Source: MFD00082-c5 sp963697995
GTDB taxonomy: Bacteria > Chlamydiota > Chlamydiia > Chlamydiales > JAJFMB01
DNA length: 64,000 nt
Assembly: GCA_963697995.1 (NCBI GenBank)
Contig: OY969110.1
Span: 558,001-622,000, forward strand
Direction: 5' to 3'
Shown here: positions 39,596 through 49,390 of the stretch, one piece after another
Position numbering within the stretch: the stretch's first letter is position 1
How the letters are laid out: each line of letters starts with the position of its first letter
Made by a program: the position numbers and the translations under genes
The notes under the pieces: model-generated
The model's input: the letters and a program-made list of their open reading frames with translations, nothing else
Databases searched by the model: none
What the model was told of the DNA's origin: nothing

Positions 39596-41272
39596 ATGTC
39601 AAAACTGATTCAAATGAAAGAAGAGTCTCTCAAATCGATTTTTAAGGGATTGAAGACTCTTGCAAGGGCTGTTAAAGTCACATTAGGACCACAAGGTCGA
39701 AATGTCGTCATTAATCAAAGCTACAGGTCGCCCCTTTCGACAAAAGATGGTGTGACGGTCGCAGAAGCGATCTCTTTAAAAGATCCCTTTGAGAACATGG
39801 GAGCCTCTCTTGTAAAACAAGTGGCCTCTAAAACATCTGATAAAGCAGGTGACGGAACAACGACAGCGATTGTGCTTGCTGAGTCGATCTTTTCAACAGG
39901 CGTCAAAAACGTAGCTGCTGGTGCAAACCCTATGTTTATCAAAAAGGGGATTGAAATGGCAGTCGATGCCATTTTAAAATCTTTAGATAAGATGGCAAAG
40001 CCAGTAAAATCCTCTGAAGAGATCAAGCAAATTGCCACGATCAGTGCCAACAACGACCCTGAAATTGGGACAATCATCGCGTCTGCGATGGAGAAAGTGG
40101 GCAAAGACGGGATCATCACGATCGGAGAAGCTAAAGGGATTGAAACAACCCTCAACGTGGTTGAAGGGATGCAATTTGATAAAGGGTACCTCTCTCCTTA
40201 CTTCGTCACAAACCCTGAGACGATGACGACAGAGTTTGACAATGCCCTCATTTTGATCACAGACAAAAAGTTATCAACTGCTAAAGACATTGTCCCCATT
40301 TTAGAAAAGATCATGGAAATGGGCCCGAAAGCTCTACTCATCATTGCCGATGAGATCGAAGGGGAAGCTCTTGCGACCCTCGTGGTGAACAAGATTCGCG
40401 CCTCTCTTCCGATTTGCGCCGTAAAAGCTCCAGGTTTTGGAGAGCGCAGAAAAGAGATTCTTCAAGATATCGCCATTTTGACAGCAGCGACATTTGTTTC
40501 AGAAGAGCTTCAGTTAAAACTTGACGAAGTAGGTCCTGAAGTTTTAGGAAAAGCAAACAAAGTGACTGTCACAAAAGAGGCCACAACGATTATTGGAGGA
40601 AAAGGGCACGACTCTTTGATTAAAGAGAGAGTTTTACAGATTAAATCTGAGCTTAAAAACCCCCAAATAAGCTCTTACGACAAAGAAAAACTTGAAGAGC
40701 GTCTTGCAAAATTGACAGGCGGCGTTGCTGTTTTAAATATTGGAGCTGCAACTGAAACTGAGATGAAAGAGAAAAAGGCAAGGGTCGAAGATGCCCTACA
40801 TGCCACAAGGGCAGCTGTTGCAGAAGGGATCGTTCCCGGCGGTGGCGTGGCTCTTCTTAGAGCTGTAAAGTCTTTAGACGCTTTGCCAGTGACATCGCGC
40901 GATGAAACGACAGGCATCCAGATCATTCGAGAAGCCTGTTTTGCACCTGCAAGACAAATTGCGACGAATTGTGGCAAACAAGGAAACCTTATCGCTGAAA
41001 AGATTTTCGAAGCGGAAGGGGCCTTTGGATATAACGGGTTGACAGACACGTTTGAAGACTTGATAAAAGCGGGAGTTATAGACCCGGTTCTCGTCACAAA
41101 GAGCGCTCTTTTGCACGCAAGCAGTGTCTCAAGCCTTCTTTTGACAACCGCAGCCATGATCACAGACAAACCCGAGCCAAAAGGGGAGAATCCTATGGGT
41201 GACATGGGAGGAATGGGGGGTATGGGCGGTATGGGTGGTATGGGCGGCATGGGGGGCTTCCCAGGAATGTAA
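39596..41272 (+). CDS. groEL: Chaperonin GroEL
   Basis: The 558-residue chaperonin subunit forms the ATP-driven folding chamber. Visible are VKVTLGPQGRNVV, DGTTTA (nucleotide binding), the catalytic aspartate in VEDALHATRAA (about residue 398), VPGGGVAL, and a C-terminal GGM repeat tail from about residue 538. The N-terminus (MSKLIQMKEESLKSIFKGL) differs from the usual AAKDIKFGEDAR type. Chlamydiae carry several groEL paralogues, usually only one paired with groES. This copy is paired with groES, keeps the ATPase residues and has a CIRCE operator, so it is likely a working chaperonin. An AAAGGAG site precedes the ATG. Confidence 0.95.
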   Translation: MSKLIQMKEESLKSIFKGLKTLARAVKVTLGPQGRNVVINQSYRSPLSTKDGVTVAEAISLKDPFENMGASLVKQVASKTSDKAGDGTTTAIVLAESIFSTGVKNVAAGANPMFIKKGIEMAVDAILKSLDKMAKPVKSSEEIKQIATISANNDPEIGTIIASAMEKVGKDGIITIGEAKGIETTLNVVEGMQFDKGYLSPYFVTNPETMTTEFDNALILITDKKLSTAKDIVPILEKIMEMGPKALLIIADEIEGEALATLVVNKIRASLPICAVKAPGFGERRKEILQDIAILTAATFVSEELQLKLDEVGPEVLGKANKVTVTKEATTIIGGKGHDSLIKERVLQIKSELKNPQISSYDKEKLEERLAKLTGGVAVLNIGAATETEMKEKKARVEDALHATRAAVAEGIVPGGGVALLRAVKSLDALPVTSRDETTGIQIIREACFAPARQIATNCGKQGNLIAEKIFEAEGAFGYNGLTDTFEDLIKAGVIDPVLVTKSALLHASSVSSLLLTTAAMITDKPEPKGENPMGDMGGMGGMGGMGGMGGMGGFPGM

Positions 41273-41281
41273 GCGCATTTT

Positions 41282-41306
41282 AAGGAGAGGGTATCCCCCT
41301 CTCCTT
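41282..41306. terminator. Bidirectional hairpin terminator between groEL and trkA
   Basis: Perfect 10-bp stem: AAGGAGAGGG (41282-41291) and CCCTCTCCTT (41297-41306) with a 5-nt loop. It lies 10 nt after the groEL stop and overlaps the stop codon of the convergent trkA. The T-run is weak, so strength is uncertain. Confidence 0.7.
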
Positions 41307-42645
41307 AAAAGATCTTTTCAAATTCGGGTACGTGCTTAGGATCTGCGATTACGATCACAGTGTCGCCTGGCGAAATGACCGTATTCCCTTTAGCAACCAT
41401 AATTCGACCCCGATTTTGAATCAGCGCAACCAACACATCTTTTGGCAACAGAGGCCCAAGTTCGCTCAAAGGGATCCCCACGACTCTGGCATCCTGGGAC
41501 ACACTAATCTCCATCACCTCTGCTTTATTTTCATAAAGAGAAATAAGAGACGTCACAGTTCCTGCAAATATCTGAGACAAAATATGATCTGATACTAAAA
41601 GACGCATCGACACTGAATGTGTAATCCCTAATCGATTCACAAGGGGCGTGTAACTGGGATTTGAAACAACAGCCACGACATCTTGGCACCCCGCCTCTTT
41701 TCCCAAAAGGGCACTCATCATATTTCGTTCATCGCTTTTAGTGCACGCCACAAAAACGCTTGCTTCCCCCATCTTCTCAGCATTCAAAAAGTCTAAATCA
41801 AGAGCATTGTGATTCATTATCGTCGTATTCGGAAGGGCCTCTGATAAACTCACACACCTATCATAATCCTCTTCCAAAAGACGCACCCCAATCTCTTGCG
41901 ATTCTAACATCTTCGACAAATGCAATCCAATAAGAGACCCCCCAACGATCACGACCGATTTTGACTCAGATTGCGGAAGCCCTATAAATTCGTGTACTTT
42001 GATAACAGCCTCGATCTGCCCAATAAAGGTCACTTGATCGCCCGGCAAAATCACTTCCGCTCCATGAGGAAAAATCACTTGGTTCTCTCTTAAAATCAAA
42101 CCCACCATGATCCCCTCGGGCAGATCGAGCTCAGACAGGGGGACTCTATACTTTTGCCATCGATCAGAGACCTGCAATGTTCTCATCTGAACTGCGCCGT
42201 GCATAAAATTCTCGATCGCGACAGAACCTGGACTTAAAATATATTTGTAAATTTCACTTGCGACGAGAAGTTCTGGCCCCACAAAATGATCGATATGGAA
42301 AAGATGACTAAAATCAAGGCGCGTCCGATTAAGATAGCGCGCTTCTTTCACTCTTGCAATCGTGCGAGGATATCCAAGCTGCTTGGCAATTGAGCAGGCA
42401 ATAATATTGGTTTCATCATCGTCTGTTAATGCGATAAGAAGAGTGGGTGATTGCTCTAAAAGATCTTCTAAAAGCTGCCAATCAGTTCCAAAGCCCACTC
42501 TTGTGGCAATATCGAGATTCCACGAGACAAGCTCAAGTCTTTTTCTATCTCGATCAACTAAGATGACGTTGTACTCTTCTTTTGAAAGAAGGGTCGCGAC
42601 AAAAGAGCCGATGTTTCCAGCTCCAATAATGACAATGGTATCCAT
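41305..42645 (-). CDS. trkA: Trk potassium uptake regulatory subunit TrkA
   Basis: A cytoplasmic NAD-binding subunit that gates the TrkH potassium channel. The start at 42645 (MDTIVIIGAGNIGSFVA) gives 446 residues; an in-frame TTG three codons upstream is less likely. It has two RCK_N Rossmann domains (VIIGAGNIG near the start; VVIVGGSLIGLHLSKML at about 230), each followed by a TrkA_C domain (SELDLPEGIMVG; SELGPLLPKDVL), the standard TrkA plan. TrkH is encoded divergently 455 bp away, with a MITE-like element between them. Confidence 0.94.
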   Translation of the reverse strand: MDTIVIIGAGNIGSFVATLLSKEEYNVILVDRDRKRLELVSWNLDIATRVGFGTDWQLLEDLLEQSPTLLIALTDDDETNIIACSIAKQLGYPRTIARVKEARYLNRTRLDFSHLFHIDHFVGPELLVASEIYKYILSPGSVAIENFMHGAVQMRTLQVSDRWQKYRVPLSELDLPEGIMVGLILRENQVIFPHGAEVILPGDQVTFIGQIEAVIKVHEFIGLPQSESKSVVIVGGSLIGLHLSKMLESQEIGVRLLEEDYDRCVSLSEALPNTTIMNHNALDLDFLNAEKMGEASVFVACTKSDERNMMSALLGKEAGCQDVVAVVSNPSYTPLVNRLGITHSVSMRLLVSDHILSQIFAGTVTSLISLYENKAEVMEISVSQDARVVGIPLSELGPLLPKDVLVALIQNRGRIMVAKGNTVISPGDTVIVIADPKHVPEFEKIF

Positions 42646-42770
42646 GGTTGTCAAAATATACGTTTCTCAAGTTTATACTCAAGGACTATGTTCTGGAAGC
42701 TATTTGAGCCACTCGATAATAAATTTCAGTAATATTTCTATAAACATAGAGTTTTTTTTAACTCAATGTT

Positions 42771-43010
42771 TTTGCAGTTAAGGAGGAAGAGAGACATAGC
42801 CTATTTTGCAAGGTTTAATTATATGGCAATGAGAAAAGCTTAAAAATTTCGCGAATGGAACACGCACTCTCCAAAGAAAAAGTGAGCCTTTTGCAAAAAA
42901 AAGCGGTGAACGGCGCTTCCCCCCCCCTTCTCAAGGTTTGGTGAGGAGTAAAACGCCTTTTTTGTCAAAAGGGGCACTTTTTATTGGAGAGGACTTTTTC
43001 AGGGCCGACT
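42771..43010. repeat. MITE-like element copy C (left end missing), in the trkA-trkH gap
   Basis: A 240-bp truncated copy in the 455-bp divergent region. It starts inside the consensus at TTTGCAGTTA and runs through to the right end (ACTTTTTCAGGGCCGACT). The left inverted end is absent. The rest of the gap (42646-42770 and 43011-43100) shows no gene and should hold both promoters. Confidence 0.85.
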
Positions 43011-43100
43011 ATTTAAACACCGCTTGTTTTGCAATCAAAAAATGTGATTGAGAAGAAACTGTAAAACGATTACTTTTATGGTGAAAACTTTCCTACCCTT

Positions 43101-44747
43101 ATGTTTTATCGCGATATATTAAAAATTTTAGGATTATATCTTTTGGGGCTTGCCGCTATTCTCCTGATTCCCTTGGGAGTTGCGATCTATTTTGAATATT
43201 TTGCAGATCCTGCAACTCACCCCCAACCCCACTCCACGTTGGCTTTTTTAAAAACAATCATTGCTTGCCTGAGCATAGCAAGTGTTTTTTATCTCATCGG
43301 AAAAGACACCTCTGGACACCTCCATCGAAGAGAGGGGCTTGCAGCCGTCGTTCTTATCTGGTTTTTAACCCCCGCAATCGGTGCTTTACCCTTTTATTTT
43401 AGCAACACCTTTGAAAGCTACATCCACTCTTACTTTGAAGCGGTCTCTGGGTTAACAACGACAGGGTCGAGCGTTATGAAGGCCAAACAATACAACGAGC
43501 AAGGAGAAGAGATCCCTATCATCCAAAAATTCTCCGGTATTCACCCCACAACGTACATCTACTTCGGCACGATCACGCCCGTTAGGGATGCCGCTGGTAA
43601 AATCATTTTAGAAGGGGTTGAAGCTGTCAGCCTTGCCGTTCTTTTTTGGAGAAGTTTTATTCAATGGCTTGGAGGTTTGGGCGTTATTGTGCTTTTCGTA
43701 GCCATTCTTCCTCTCCTCGGTATTGGAGGAAAACTGCTTTTTCAAGCAGAAGTGCCAGGCCCCATCAAAGACTCATTAACCCCGAGAATTAAAGAGACAG
43801 CCTCCCTTCTTTGGAAAATTTATTTAAGTCTGACTTTCTTTGAAACCATTCTCTTAATGGCTACAAATCAGAAAATGCCCCTCTTCGATGCCCTTTGCAT
43901 CACTTTCTCCACCCTATCGACGGGAGGGCTCTCGATCAAAAATGCAAGTATCGGCGGCTATCACGATTTGGCCACCGATTGGGTCACCCTTCTCTTCATG
44001 CTCTTCGGAAGTATCAACTTTTCCATTTACTTTTACGCCATAAGAAAACAGCTTTATAGAGCCTATGAGCCCGAGCTTTTCCTCTACCTGCTACTTTTGA
44101 CAGGCTCTTGCTGGTTTACCGCCTACTCTATTTATGGCACCGAAAAAGAGCTGTTAACAGAGAGCCTCCCCTCAGGGATTTTTAACTTTGCCGAATCGAT
44201 CAGGTACGGTTTTTTCCAAATCATTTCGGCCCAAACCTCAACCGGTTTTGCAACGGCCAACTACGACATTTGGCCCTACAGCGTTCAAGTTCTGATGATC
44301 ATCGTGATGTATATCGGTGGAATGTCGGGTTCAACCGCAGGAGGTGCTAAAGTGATTCGAATTCTCCTTATTTTCAAAATTGTTCAATACAAAGTTGAAT
44401 CGATTTTTAGAAAAGAAACGGTTCGCACTTTAAGAGTTGGAGGAAAAGAGATCGACTATAATGCAGCTATGATGGTTCTAAGCTTTTTTATTATCTTAGT
44501 CACCATCTCTCTTCTTTCTATTTCAACTTTTATTTTTAATGGGATTGATCCGGAAACGGCTATCGGATTAACATCTGCAATGATCAACAACTGCGGCTTA
44601 AGCTTTAGGGCTGCCGGCCCAACGGGTAGCTGCGCTCTTTTGTCAACCTTTGATATGATCCACTCAAGCATCATCATGGTGCTTGGCCGCTTAGAGTTTT
44701 TTGCTGTCTTAGCCCTTTTGGTCCCGGCCTTCTGGAAGGAAAGTTAA
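43101..44747 (+). CDS. trkH: Trk potassium uptake transmembrane subunit TrkH
   Basis: The 548-residue multi-pass membrane subunit that forms the potassium pore with four M1-P-M2 units. The first P-loop is in YFEAVSGLTTTGSSV and another in QIISAQTSTGFATANY; GGMSGSTAGGAKVIRIL follows in the third or fourth unit. QWLGGLGVIVLFVAILPLLG is conserved in TrkH/KtrB. Length is near normal (about 480-550). It pairs with the divergent trkA. No convincing Shine-Dalgarno precedes the ATG. Confidence 0.95.
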   Translation: MFYRDILKILGLYLLGLAAILLIPLGVAIYFEYFADPATHPQPHSTLAFLKTIIACLSIASVFYLIGKDTSGHLHRREGLAAVVLIWFLTPAIGALPFYFSNTFESYIHSYFEAVSGLTTTGSSVMKAKQYNEQGEEIPIIQKFSGIHPTTYIYFGTITPVRDAAGKIILEGVEAVSLAVLFWRSFIQWLGGLGVIVLFVAILPLLGIGGKLLFQAEVPGPIKDSLTPRIKETASLLWKIYLSLTFFETILLMATNQKMPLFDALCITFSTLSTGGLSIKNASIGGYHDLATDWVTLLFMLFGSINFSIYFYAIRKQLYRAYEPELFLYLLLLTGSCWFTAYSIYGTEKELLTESLPSGIFNFAESIRYGFFQIISAQTSTGFATANYDIWPYSVQVLMIIVMYIGGMSGSTAGGAKVIRILLIFKIVQYKVESIFRKETVRTLRVGGKEIDYNAAMMVLSFFIILVTISLLSISTFIFNGIDPETAIGLTSAMINNCGLSFRAAGPTGSCALLSTFDMIHSSIIMVLGRLEFFAVLALLVPAFWKES

Positions 44748-44814
44748 TGAACCTATCCCACTATTCAAAACAACCGCTTTTTGCATAGTCTGTAATGCCG
44801 ATCTAGGTCTACTT

Positions 44815-44920
44815 AGTCGGCCCTGAAAAAGTAAGGGTTCCTTGGCAGTTAACGAGGAAGAGAGACATAGCCTATTTTGCAAGGTTTATATATGGCCATG
44901 AGAAAAGCTTAAAAATTTTG
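44815..44920. repeat. MITE-like element copy D (right half missing)
   Basis: A 106-bp left-end fragment between trkH and the RHS gene. It starts with the intact end AGTCGGCCCTGAAAAAGT and runs to AGCTTAAAAATTTTG; an internal stretch after TTCCTTG is deleted relative to copy B. The rest of the 282-bp gap holds the RHS promoter. Confidence 0.85.
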
Positions 44921-44968
44921 CCAAACAGAGCTCATTTATATAAATGTAAATTTTTATTTTAACAAGAT

Positions 44969-44997
44969 TTGCATTTTAAAGTATCTTATTGTATACT
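44969..44997 (+). promoter_or_regulatory. Probable sigma-70 promoter of the RHS gene
   Basis: TTGCAT (-35) and TATACT (-10) with an optimal 17-nt spacer. The predicted transcript start is near 45004, leaving a leader of about 26 nt before the ATG at 45030. Confidence 0.65.
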
Positions 44998-45029
44998 CTC
45001 TCTTTTCAATTTAATTTGGGACTATATTG

Positions 45030-48000
45030 ATGAGATCTCTTATCTTTTTAGCTTTTATAATGACAACCTCTCTCTTCTCTTTTGAAGATCAATCCGTTAA
45101 TGTCATTACCGGAGCGTACCAGGAAATTGAGACCGATTACACTCAAAAAGCTGAAAGACCCCTCACCTTAAAACGATTCTATACAAGCGATCCGCAAGGA
45201 ACTCAAGGGTGGAGCTTCAATTATCCAAGAATCATCGATCCGAAAGGGGAAAAACCCTCCTCTCACCCCTCAACTTACGAGACAATCGAATATAAATACA
45301 ACGGCAACGAACGACTCATCGAAATCACAAGAAAAGCAAGTGGTACCGAGCTTGGAAAAATAAAGTTGACTTACGGAAAAAACTCCACTACGGGGCAGGC
45401 CACGACATCTGATGGCACCCACATCGTTTACGCCCATGAAAAAGGGAAAAAAGATCAGATCCTTTTAAAAGAAATTATTGTCAATGGAGTCACAACTGTT
45501 AGATACGAATACACCCACAATGGCAATAAAAATACGTTCCTTACGAAAAGAACTTGTGCAAACGGGGATTATCTTCTCATCGATTACGATTATAATACCG
45601 GCAAAGTGAAATCACTCACCTCCCCTAAAGGACAAACGACCTTTACCTACAAGGGAAATACGACTGAAGTGAGAGAAGCTAACGGCACTCTCCACATCCA
45701 CGAGATCAATGGCCAAAAACACCTCTCGTCAACCACCACTTTCGACTCATCGGGCACCCTCCTTAAAAAAGTGAACTACCAGTGGAAAGAGATCAATGGC
45801 ACACCCTACCTCATCTCAAAAGAAACAAGAGATGGAAGAGGTAAGCTTCTTGTTACAGAGATCAAAAATTACAACGCTTTAGCCTCAATTACTGAAGATA
45901 CCGTTAAAGGGGATTTAAAAGGGCTTGGAATGGAGGAGAGCTACACAAAAAAGTACACGTACGACTCCCTTAACCTCCTTAAAGAAACAGATGATGGGTA
46001 TGTAAAAACAAAATTTAATTACGATTCCCATCTCAATGTAGAAGCGCAATACACGATCGATAAAAATGCGATTAAAGAGAGAGTTTTCTTCACATACGAT
46101 TCTTTCGGTTTTTTAACCGCTATCATCTCAGATGATGGCTCAAAAGAGGGAAGGGAATCTTTAGAGGCAGTCACTGAAAGGTGGGTCAAACGGTTTTACA
46201 GGACAAAAGAGGGGTATTTACAAGAGATAAAAACATTTGCTGTCGATTTAACAACTGGAGAGGAGATTCTTTTCAAAAAGAGTGAAACTCCAAAAGAGGG
46301 CACCTCAAGCCAAGACGAAGAAGAGGACACTAAAACATACACCTACGACTGCTTGGGACGGATCACAACTATCACAAACTTACGAGGTGATGTCACAACC
46401 ATTAGCTACACAAGCCTTGGAAAGCCAAAGACAGTCACTTACGCAGATGGAACCTTTGAAACCTTTACTTATGAAACCAATGGCCTTGTTAAAACTCATG
46501 AAAATCTTTTAGGACATATCACCACAACGATTCACGATTACAAAGGGCGCCCCGTTAGCGAAGAAAAAAAAGCCTTAAATGAAGTGTTCTCTTTAAAAAC
46601 ATATAAATATAACGCTTTTCATCTTATCGAAGATGAGAAAGGAAGTTACACTTACACTCTTTTTGGGGATTTAAAAACATTTCTCACTAAAGAAGGAGAC
46701 TTGCACGAGATCGATGGGGATAGGGTTAAGAGCCATTTTACAAATGGGGACGTGATTGTACAAACATTTGATAAAGAGAGTGGAGAAACAGTAGCTACTT
46801 CTTTAGGAATGATCAAAAAAACAAGAGCTCAAAAGCCTTTAGAGATTCAGCCAGCTCCTGGAAAAGAGTACATTTTTGGCAAACAAAACAGACTTGAGAA
46901 AACAGTAGAGAAAAAACACAACGAAACCCTCTTTAACTACGACTCGTGGGGAAGGCTCCAATCTGTCCAAAAACCTGATGGCACGACTTTAGAATATGAG
47001 TACGATGTAAGCTCCAGAATAAGCCACATCAAAAGCTCTGATGGTTCTATCGATTACGATTACACATACAACAAAGAGGGGCAACCCGTCTCAATCAAGG
47101 ACTTAAACGGCACCTCTCTTAGGGAGTACGAGAAGGGAAGACTTGTTAAAGAGACTTTTTCAAATGGCTTAGAGATTAAGTGGTACTACGACAAAAGGGG
47201 TCGAAAAGAAAAAATAGAGCTTCCCGACGGCTCATTCATTCACTACACTTACGACCCTCTTTACTTAAGAAAAATTTCAAGAGTCTCAAAAGAGGGGGAG
47301 TTACTCTACGCCCACACCTACGATCAATTCGACGATTATGGGCGCGTTCAAAAAAGTTCTTCAATCATTGAAGGGATCGACGGGATTGTTCCTCAAAAAC
47401 TTCAATTTGACTCAAAAGGGAACGTTATTTCGATTGAAGAAGATGAAACAAAAACGTTCACCTACAATGAAAACGATGAGCTTGAGGAGCGTCCAAGAGA
47501 GACTTTCGAGAATGCGGTGCTTGAATACGACAAAAGAGGCAACCTCAAAGAGGCGAACGGTTATCTTTTAACCTACGACGGTTTCGACAGACTGATTTCA
47601 GCGAAAAATAGCGATTTCAGGATCGAATACAGCTACGACTTTTTGGGTAGACGGATGGAAAGAAAACTGTTTGAGAAAGATGAGCTTGTCAAACAGACTC
47701 GTTACTTCTACCTAGGGCACGAAGAGATCGGATCTGCCAATAAAGAGGGGGAAATTGAAGAGCTCAAAGTGTGTGGATTAAATGGTCCTATCGCAGTAGA
47801 GCTTCAAGGAGAGGTGTTTCTTCCTGTAAACGATTACTTGGGCTCAATTAGAAAGCTTATCTCTTTTAAAACAAAAGAGAGCATAGACAGCTGTCAATAC
47901 ACCCCTTTTGGGGAACGGTTAAAAAAGTTTATTTCTCCCTGGGGTTTTTGCGGAAAAAGGGAAGACCCTGAAACTCAACTGATCGATTTTGGCAAAAGGG

Positions 48001-48944
48001 ATTTTAATCCAAAAACAGGACTTTGGATCACAAAGGACCCTCTTCACGGCATTGACGGGGATAACCCTTACCTTTATTGCCGCAACAACCCTTTAACGAG
48101 AAAAGATCTTTTAGGACTCTACTCGTTCAATCAATTTATTAACGATACCTCCAAATTTTTCACCAAGACAAAAGATAATCTTCAACAATTCCGAGATGAA
48201 TACGCCTTTGAAAATGTCTACCAGCACGAGATTCACAAGTTCATCGATTTTACTTTTGGAGAGGCCTTCTTCTACCTTGTTGGATTTCACATCGATCCTG
48301 GTACAACAGGCACCTTTGGGAAGGGGGAGTGTAACGATAAAGTGAGAATCACCTTTGTTAACGGTATTTTAAACGACCGTCTCTACTTTACAGCGACAAT
48401 GACGGAGTTTAGCCGCACACACGGGTATAACAACGTGCACTTTGTTTTCCGCAACACAGAGGGCTGGACCCGCGATATCATCAACGGACTTTTGACAAAA
48501 ATGGGGATGCCAACAGAACACTCCCGAAGACTTGCGGCTCTTTGGAGAGAGCAAATTAAAGAGATGGGGGGAACTGAAGGGGGAGGAGTGATTGTTCACT
48601 ACTCTCACAGCTTAGGGGGAGCAGATACGGTATGTGCTTTAAACATGCTGACTGAAGAGGAGCGAAAAATGATTCGAGTAACGACGATTGGATCACCAGT
48701 GGCCATTCCCAACCACTTAGCTCAAAGCGCCGTCAACTATGGAAGCTGCCGCGATATGGTCAGTATTTTTAATTTACTCAATCACCTACACCCTATTCTT
48801 CCCCACAGATACAACGTTGTCTTTTTAGGGTCTGTCTTTGGGATACCATTAATTGACCATTTTATCTCAATGCCGACCTACGCGGATTTACTCGATGAGC
48901 TTGGAAGAGAATTTTTAGAAACTTATACCGAGGAATCTAATTAG
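45030..48944 (+). CDS. RHS/YD-repeat protein with lipase-like C-terminal domain, exported
   Basis: A 1,304-residue protein starting at ATG 45030 (a TTG one codon earlier is less likely). It has a signal peptide (MRSLIFLAFIMTTSLFSF) and many YD repeats (YDSLNLLKET, YDSHLNVEA, YDCLGRITTI, YDSWGRLQSV, YDFLGRRME). The RHS core follows at about residues 975-1025 (FGKRDFNPKTGLWITKDP, NPYLYCRNNPLTRKDLLGL). The last 270 residues form a variable tip domain with a GxSxG-like element HYSHSLGGAD (Ser1194) and IGSPVAIPN, as in alpha/beta-hydrolase lipases; the histidine may be in LIDHF. RHS shells usually deliver toxic tips; a lipase-type effector is inferred. No immunity gene is evident. The stop codon overlaps MITE-like copy E. 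Confidence 0.88.
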   Translation: MRSLIFLAFIMTTSLFSFEDQSVNVITGAYQEIETDYTQKAERPLTLKRFYTSDPQGTQGWSFNYPRIIDPKGEKPSSHPSTYETIEYKYNGNERLIEITRKASGTELGKIKLTYGKNSTTGQATTSDGTHIVYAHEKGKKDQILLKEIIVNGVTTVRYEYTHNGNKNTFLTKRTCANGDYLLIDYDYNTGKVKSLTSPKGQTTFTYKGNTTEVREANGTLHIHEINGQKHLSSTTTFDSSGTLLKKVNYQWKEINGTPYLISKETRDGRGKLLVTEIKNYNALASITEDTVKGDLKGLGMEESYTKKYTYDSLNLLKETDDGYVKTKFNYDSHLNVEAQYTIDKNAIKERVFFTYDSFGFLTAIISDDGSKEGRESLEAVTERWVKRFYRTKEGYLQEIKTFAVDLTTGEEILFKKSETPKEGTSSQDEEEDTKTYTYDCLGRITTITNLRGDVTTISYTSLGKPKTVTYADGTFETFTYETNGLVKTHENLLGHITTTIHDYKGRPVSEEKKALNEVFSLKTYKYNAFHLIEDEKGSYTYTLFGDLKTFLTKEGDLHEIDGDRVKSHFTNGDVIVQTFDKESGETVATSLGMIKKTRAQKPLEIQPAPGKEYIFGKQNRLEKTVEKKHNETLFNYDSWGRLQSVQKPDGTTLEYEYDVSSRISHIKSSDGSIDYDYTYNKEGQPVSIKDLNGTSLREYEKGRLVKETFSNGLEIKWYYDKRGRKEKIELPDGSFIHYTYDPLYLRKISRVSKEGELLYAHTYDQFDDYGRVQKSSSIIEGIDGIVPQKLQFDSKGNVISIEEDETKTFTYNENDELEERPRETFENAVLEYDKRGNLKEANGYLLTYDGFDRLISAKNSDFRIEYSYDFLGRRMERKLFEKDELVKQTRYFYLGHEEIGSANKEGEIEELKVCGLNGPIAVELQGEVFLPVNDYLGSIRKLISFKTKESIDSCQYTPFGERLKKFISPWGFCGKREDPETQLIDFGKRDFNPKTGLWITKDPLHGIDGDNPYLYCRNNPLTRKDLLGLYSFNQFINDTSKFFTKTKDNLQQFRDEYAFENVYQHEIHKFIDFTFGEAFFYLVGFHIDPGTTGTFGKGECNDKVRITFVNGILNDRLYFTATMTEFSRTHGYNNVHFVFRNTEGWTRDIINGLLTKMGMPTEHSRRLAALWREQIKEMGGTEGGGVIVHYSHSLGGADTVCALNMLTEEERKMIRVTTIGSPVAIPNHLAQSAVNYGSCRDMVSIFNLLNHLHPILPHRYNVVFLGSVFGIPLIDHFISMPTYADLLDELGREFLETYTEESN

Positions 48945-49106
48945 TCGGCCCTGAAAAAGTCCTCTACAAAGAAAAAGTGATCCTTTGGCAACAAAAAATG
49001 CGGTGAACGACGCTTCCCCCCCCCTTGCCAAGGTTTGGTGAGGAGTAAAACGCCTTTTTTGTCCAAAGGGGCACTTTTTATTGGAGAGAACTTTTCAGGG
49101 CCGACT
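48943..49106. repeat. MITE-like element copy E (short form, abuts RHS stop codon)
   Basis: A 164-bp internally deleted copy. Left end AGTCGGCCCTGAAAAAGT joins directly to the right half (TCTACAAAGAAAAAGTGATCC), and it ends with CTTTTCAGGGCCGACT. Its first two bases are the last two bases of the RHS TAG stop codon. It is the first of three head-to-tail copies separated by AAAT; together the three fill the gap between RHS and tRNA-Arg. Confidence 0.9.
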
Positions 49107-49110
49107 AAAT

Positions 49111-49386
49111 AGTCGGCCCTGAAAAAGTAAGGGTTCCTTGAGAAAAATTTGCAGTTAACGAGGAAGAGAGACATAACCTGTTTTGCAAGGTTTATTTATA
49201 TGGCAATTAGAAAAGCTTAAAAATTTTGCGAATGGAAAATGCACTCTACAAAGAAAAAGTGATCCTTTGGCAACAAAAAATGCGGTGAACGACGCTTCCC
49301 CCCCTTGCCAAGGTTTGGTGAGGAGTAAAACGCCTTTTTTGTCAAAAGGGGCCCTTTTTATTGGAGAGAACTTTTCAGGGCCGACT
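49111..49386. repeat. MITE-like element copy F (full-length form)
   Basis: A 276-bp copy with both inverted ends, AGTCGGCCCTGAAAAAG and CTTTTCAGGGCCGACT. It is nearly identical to copy G, including the variant ATAACCTGTTTTGC, so the two arose by recent tandem duplication. It is separated from its neighbours by AAAT on each side. Confidence 0.92.
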
Positions 49387-49390
49387 AAAT

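Noticed and set aside
40675..41250. 191-codon ORF antisense to groEL
   Set aside because: Shadow of the GGM repeat and strongly biased groEL codons; no independent signal.
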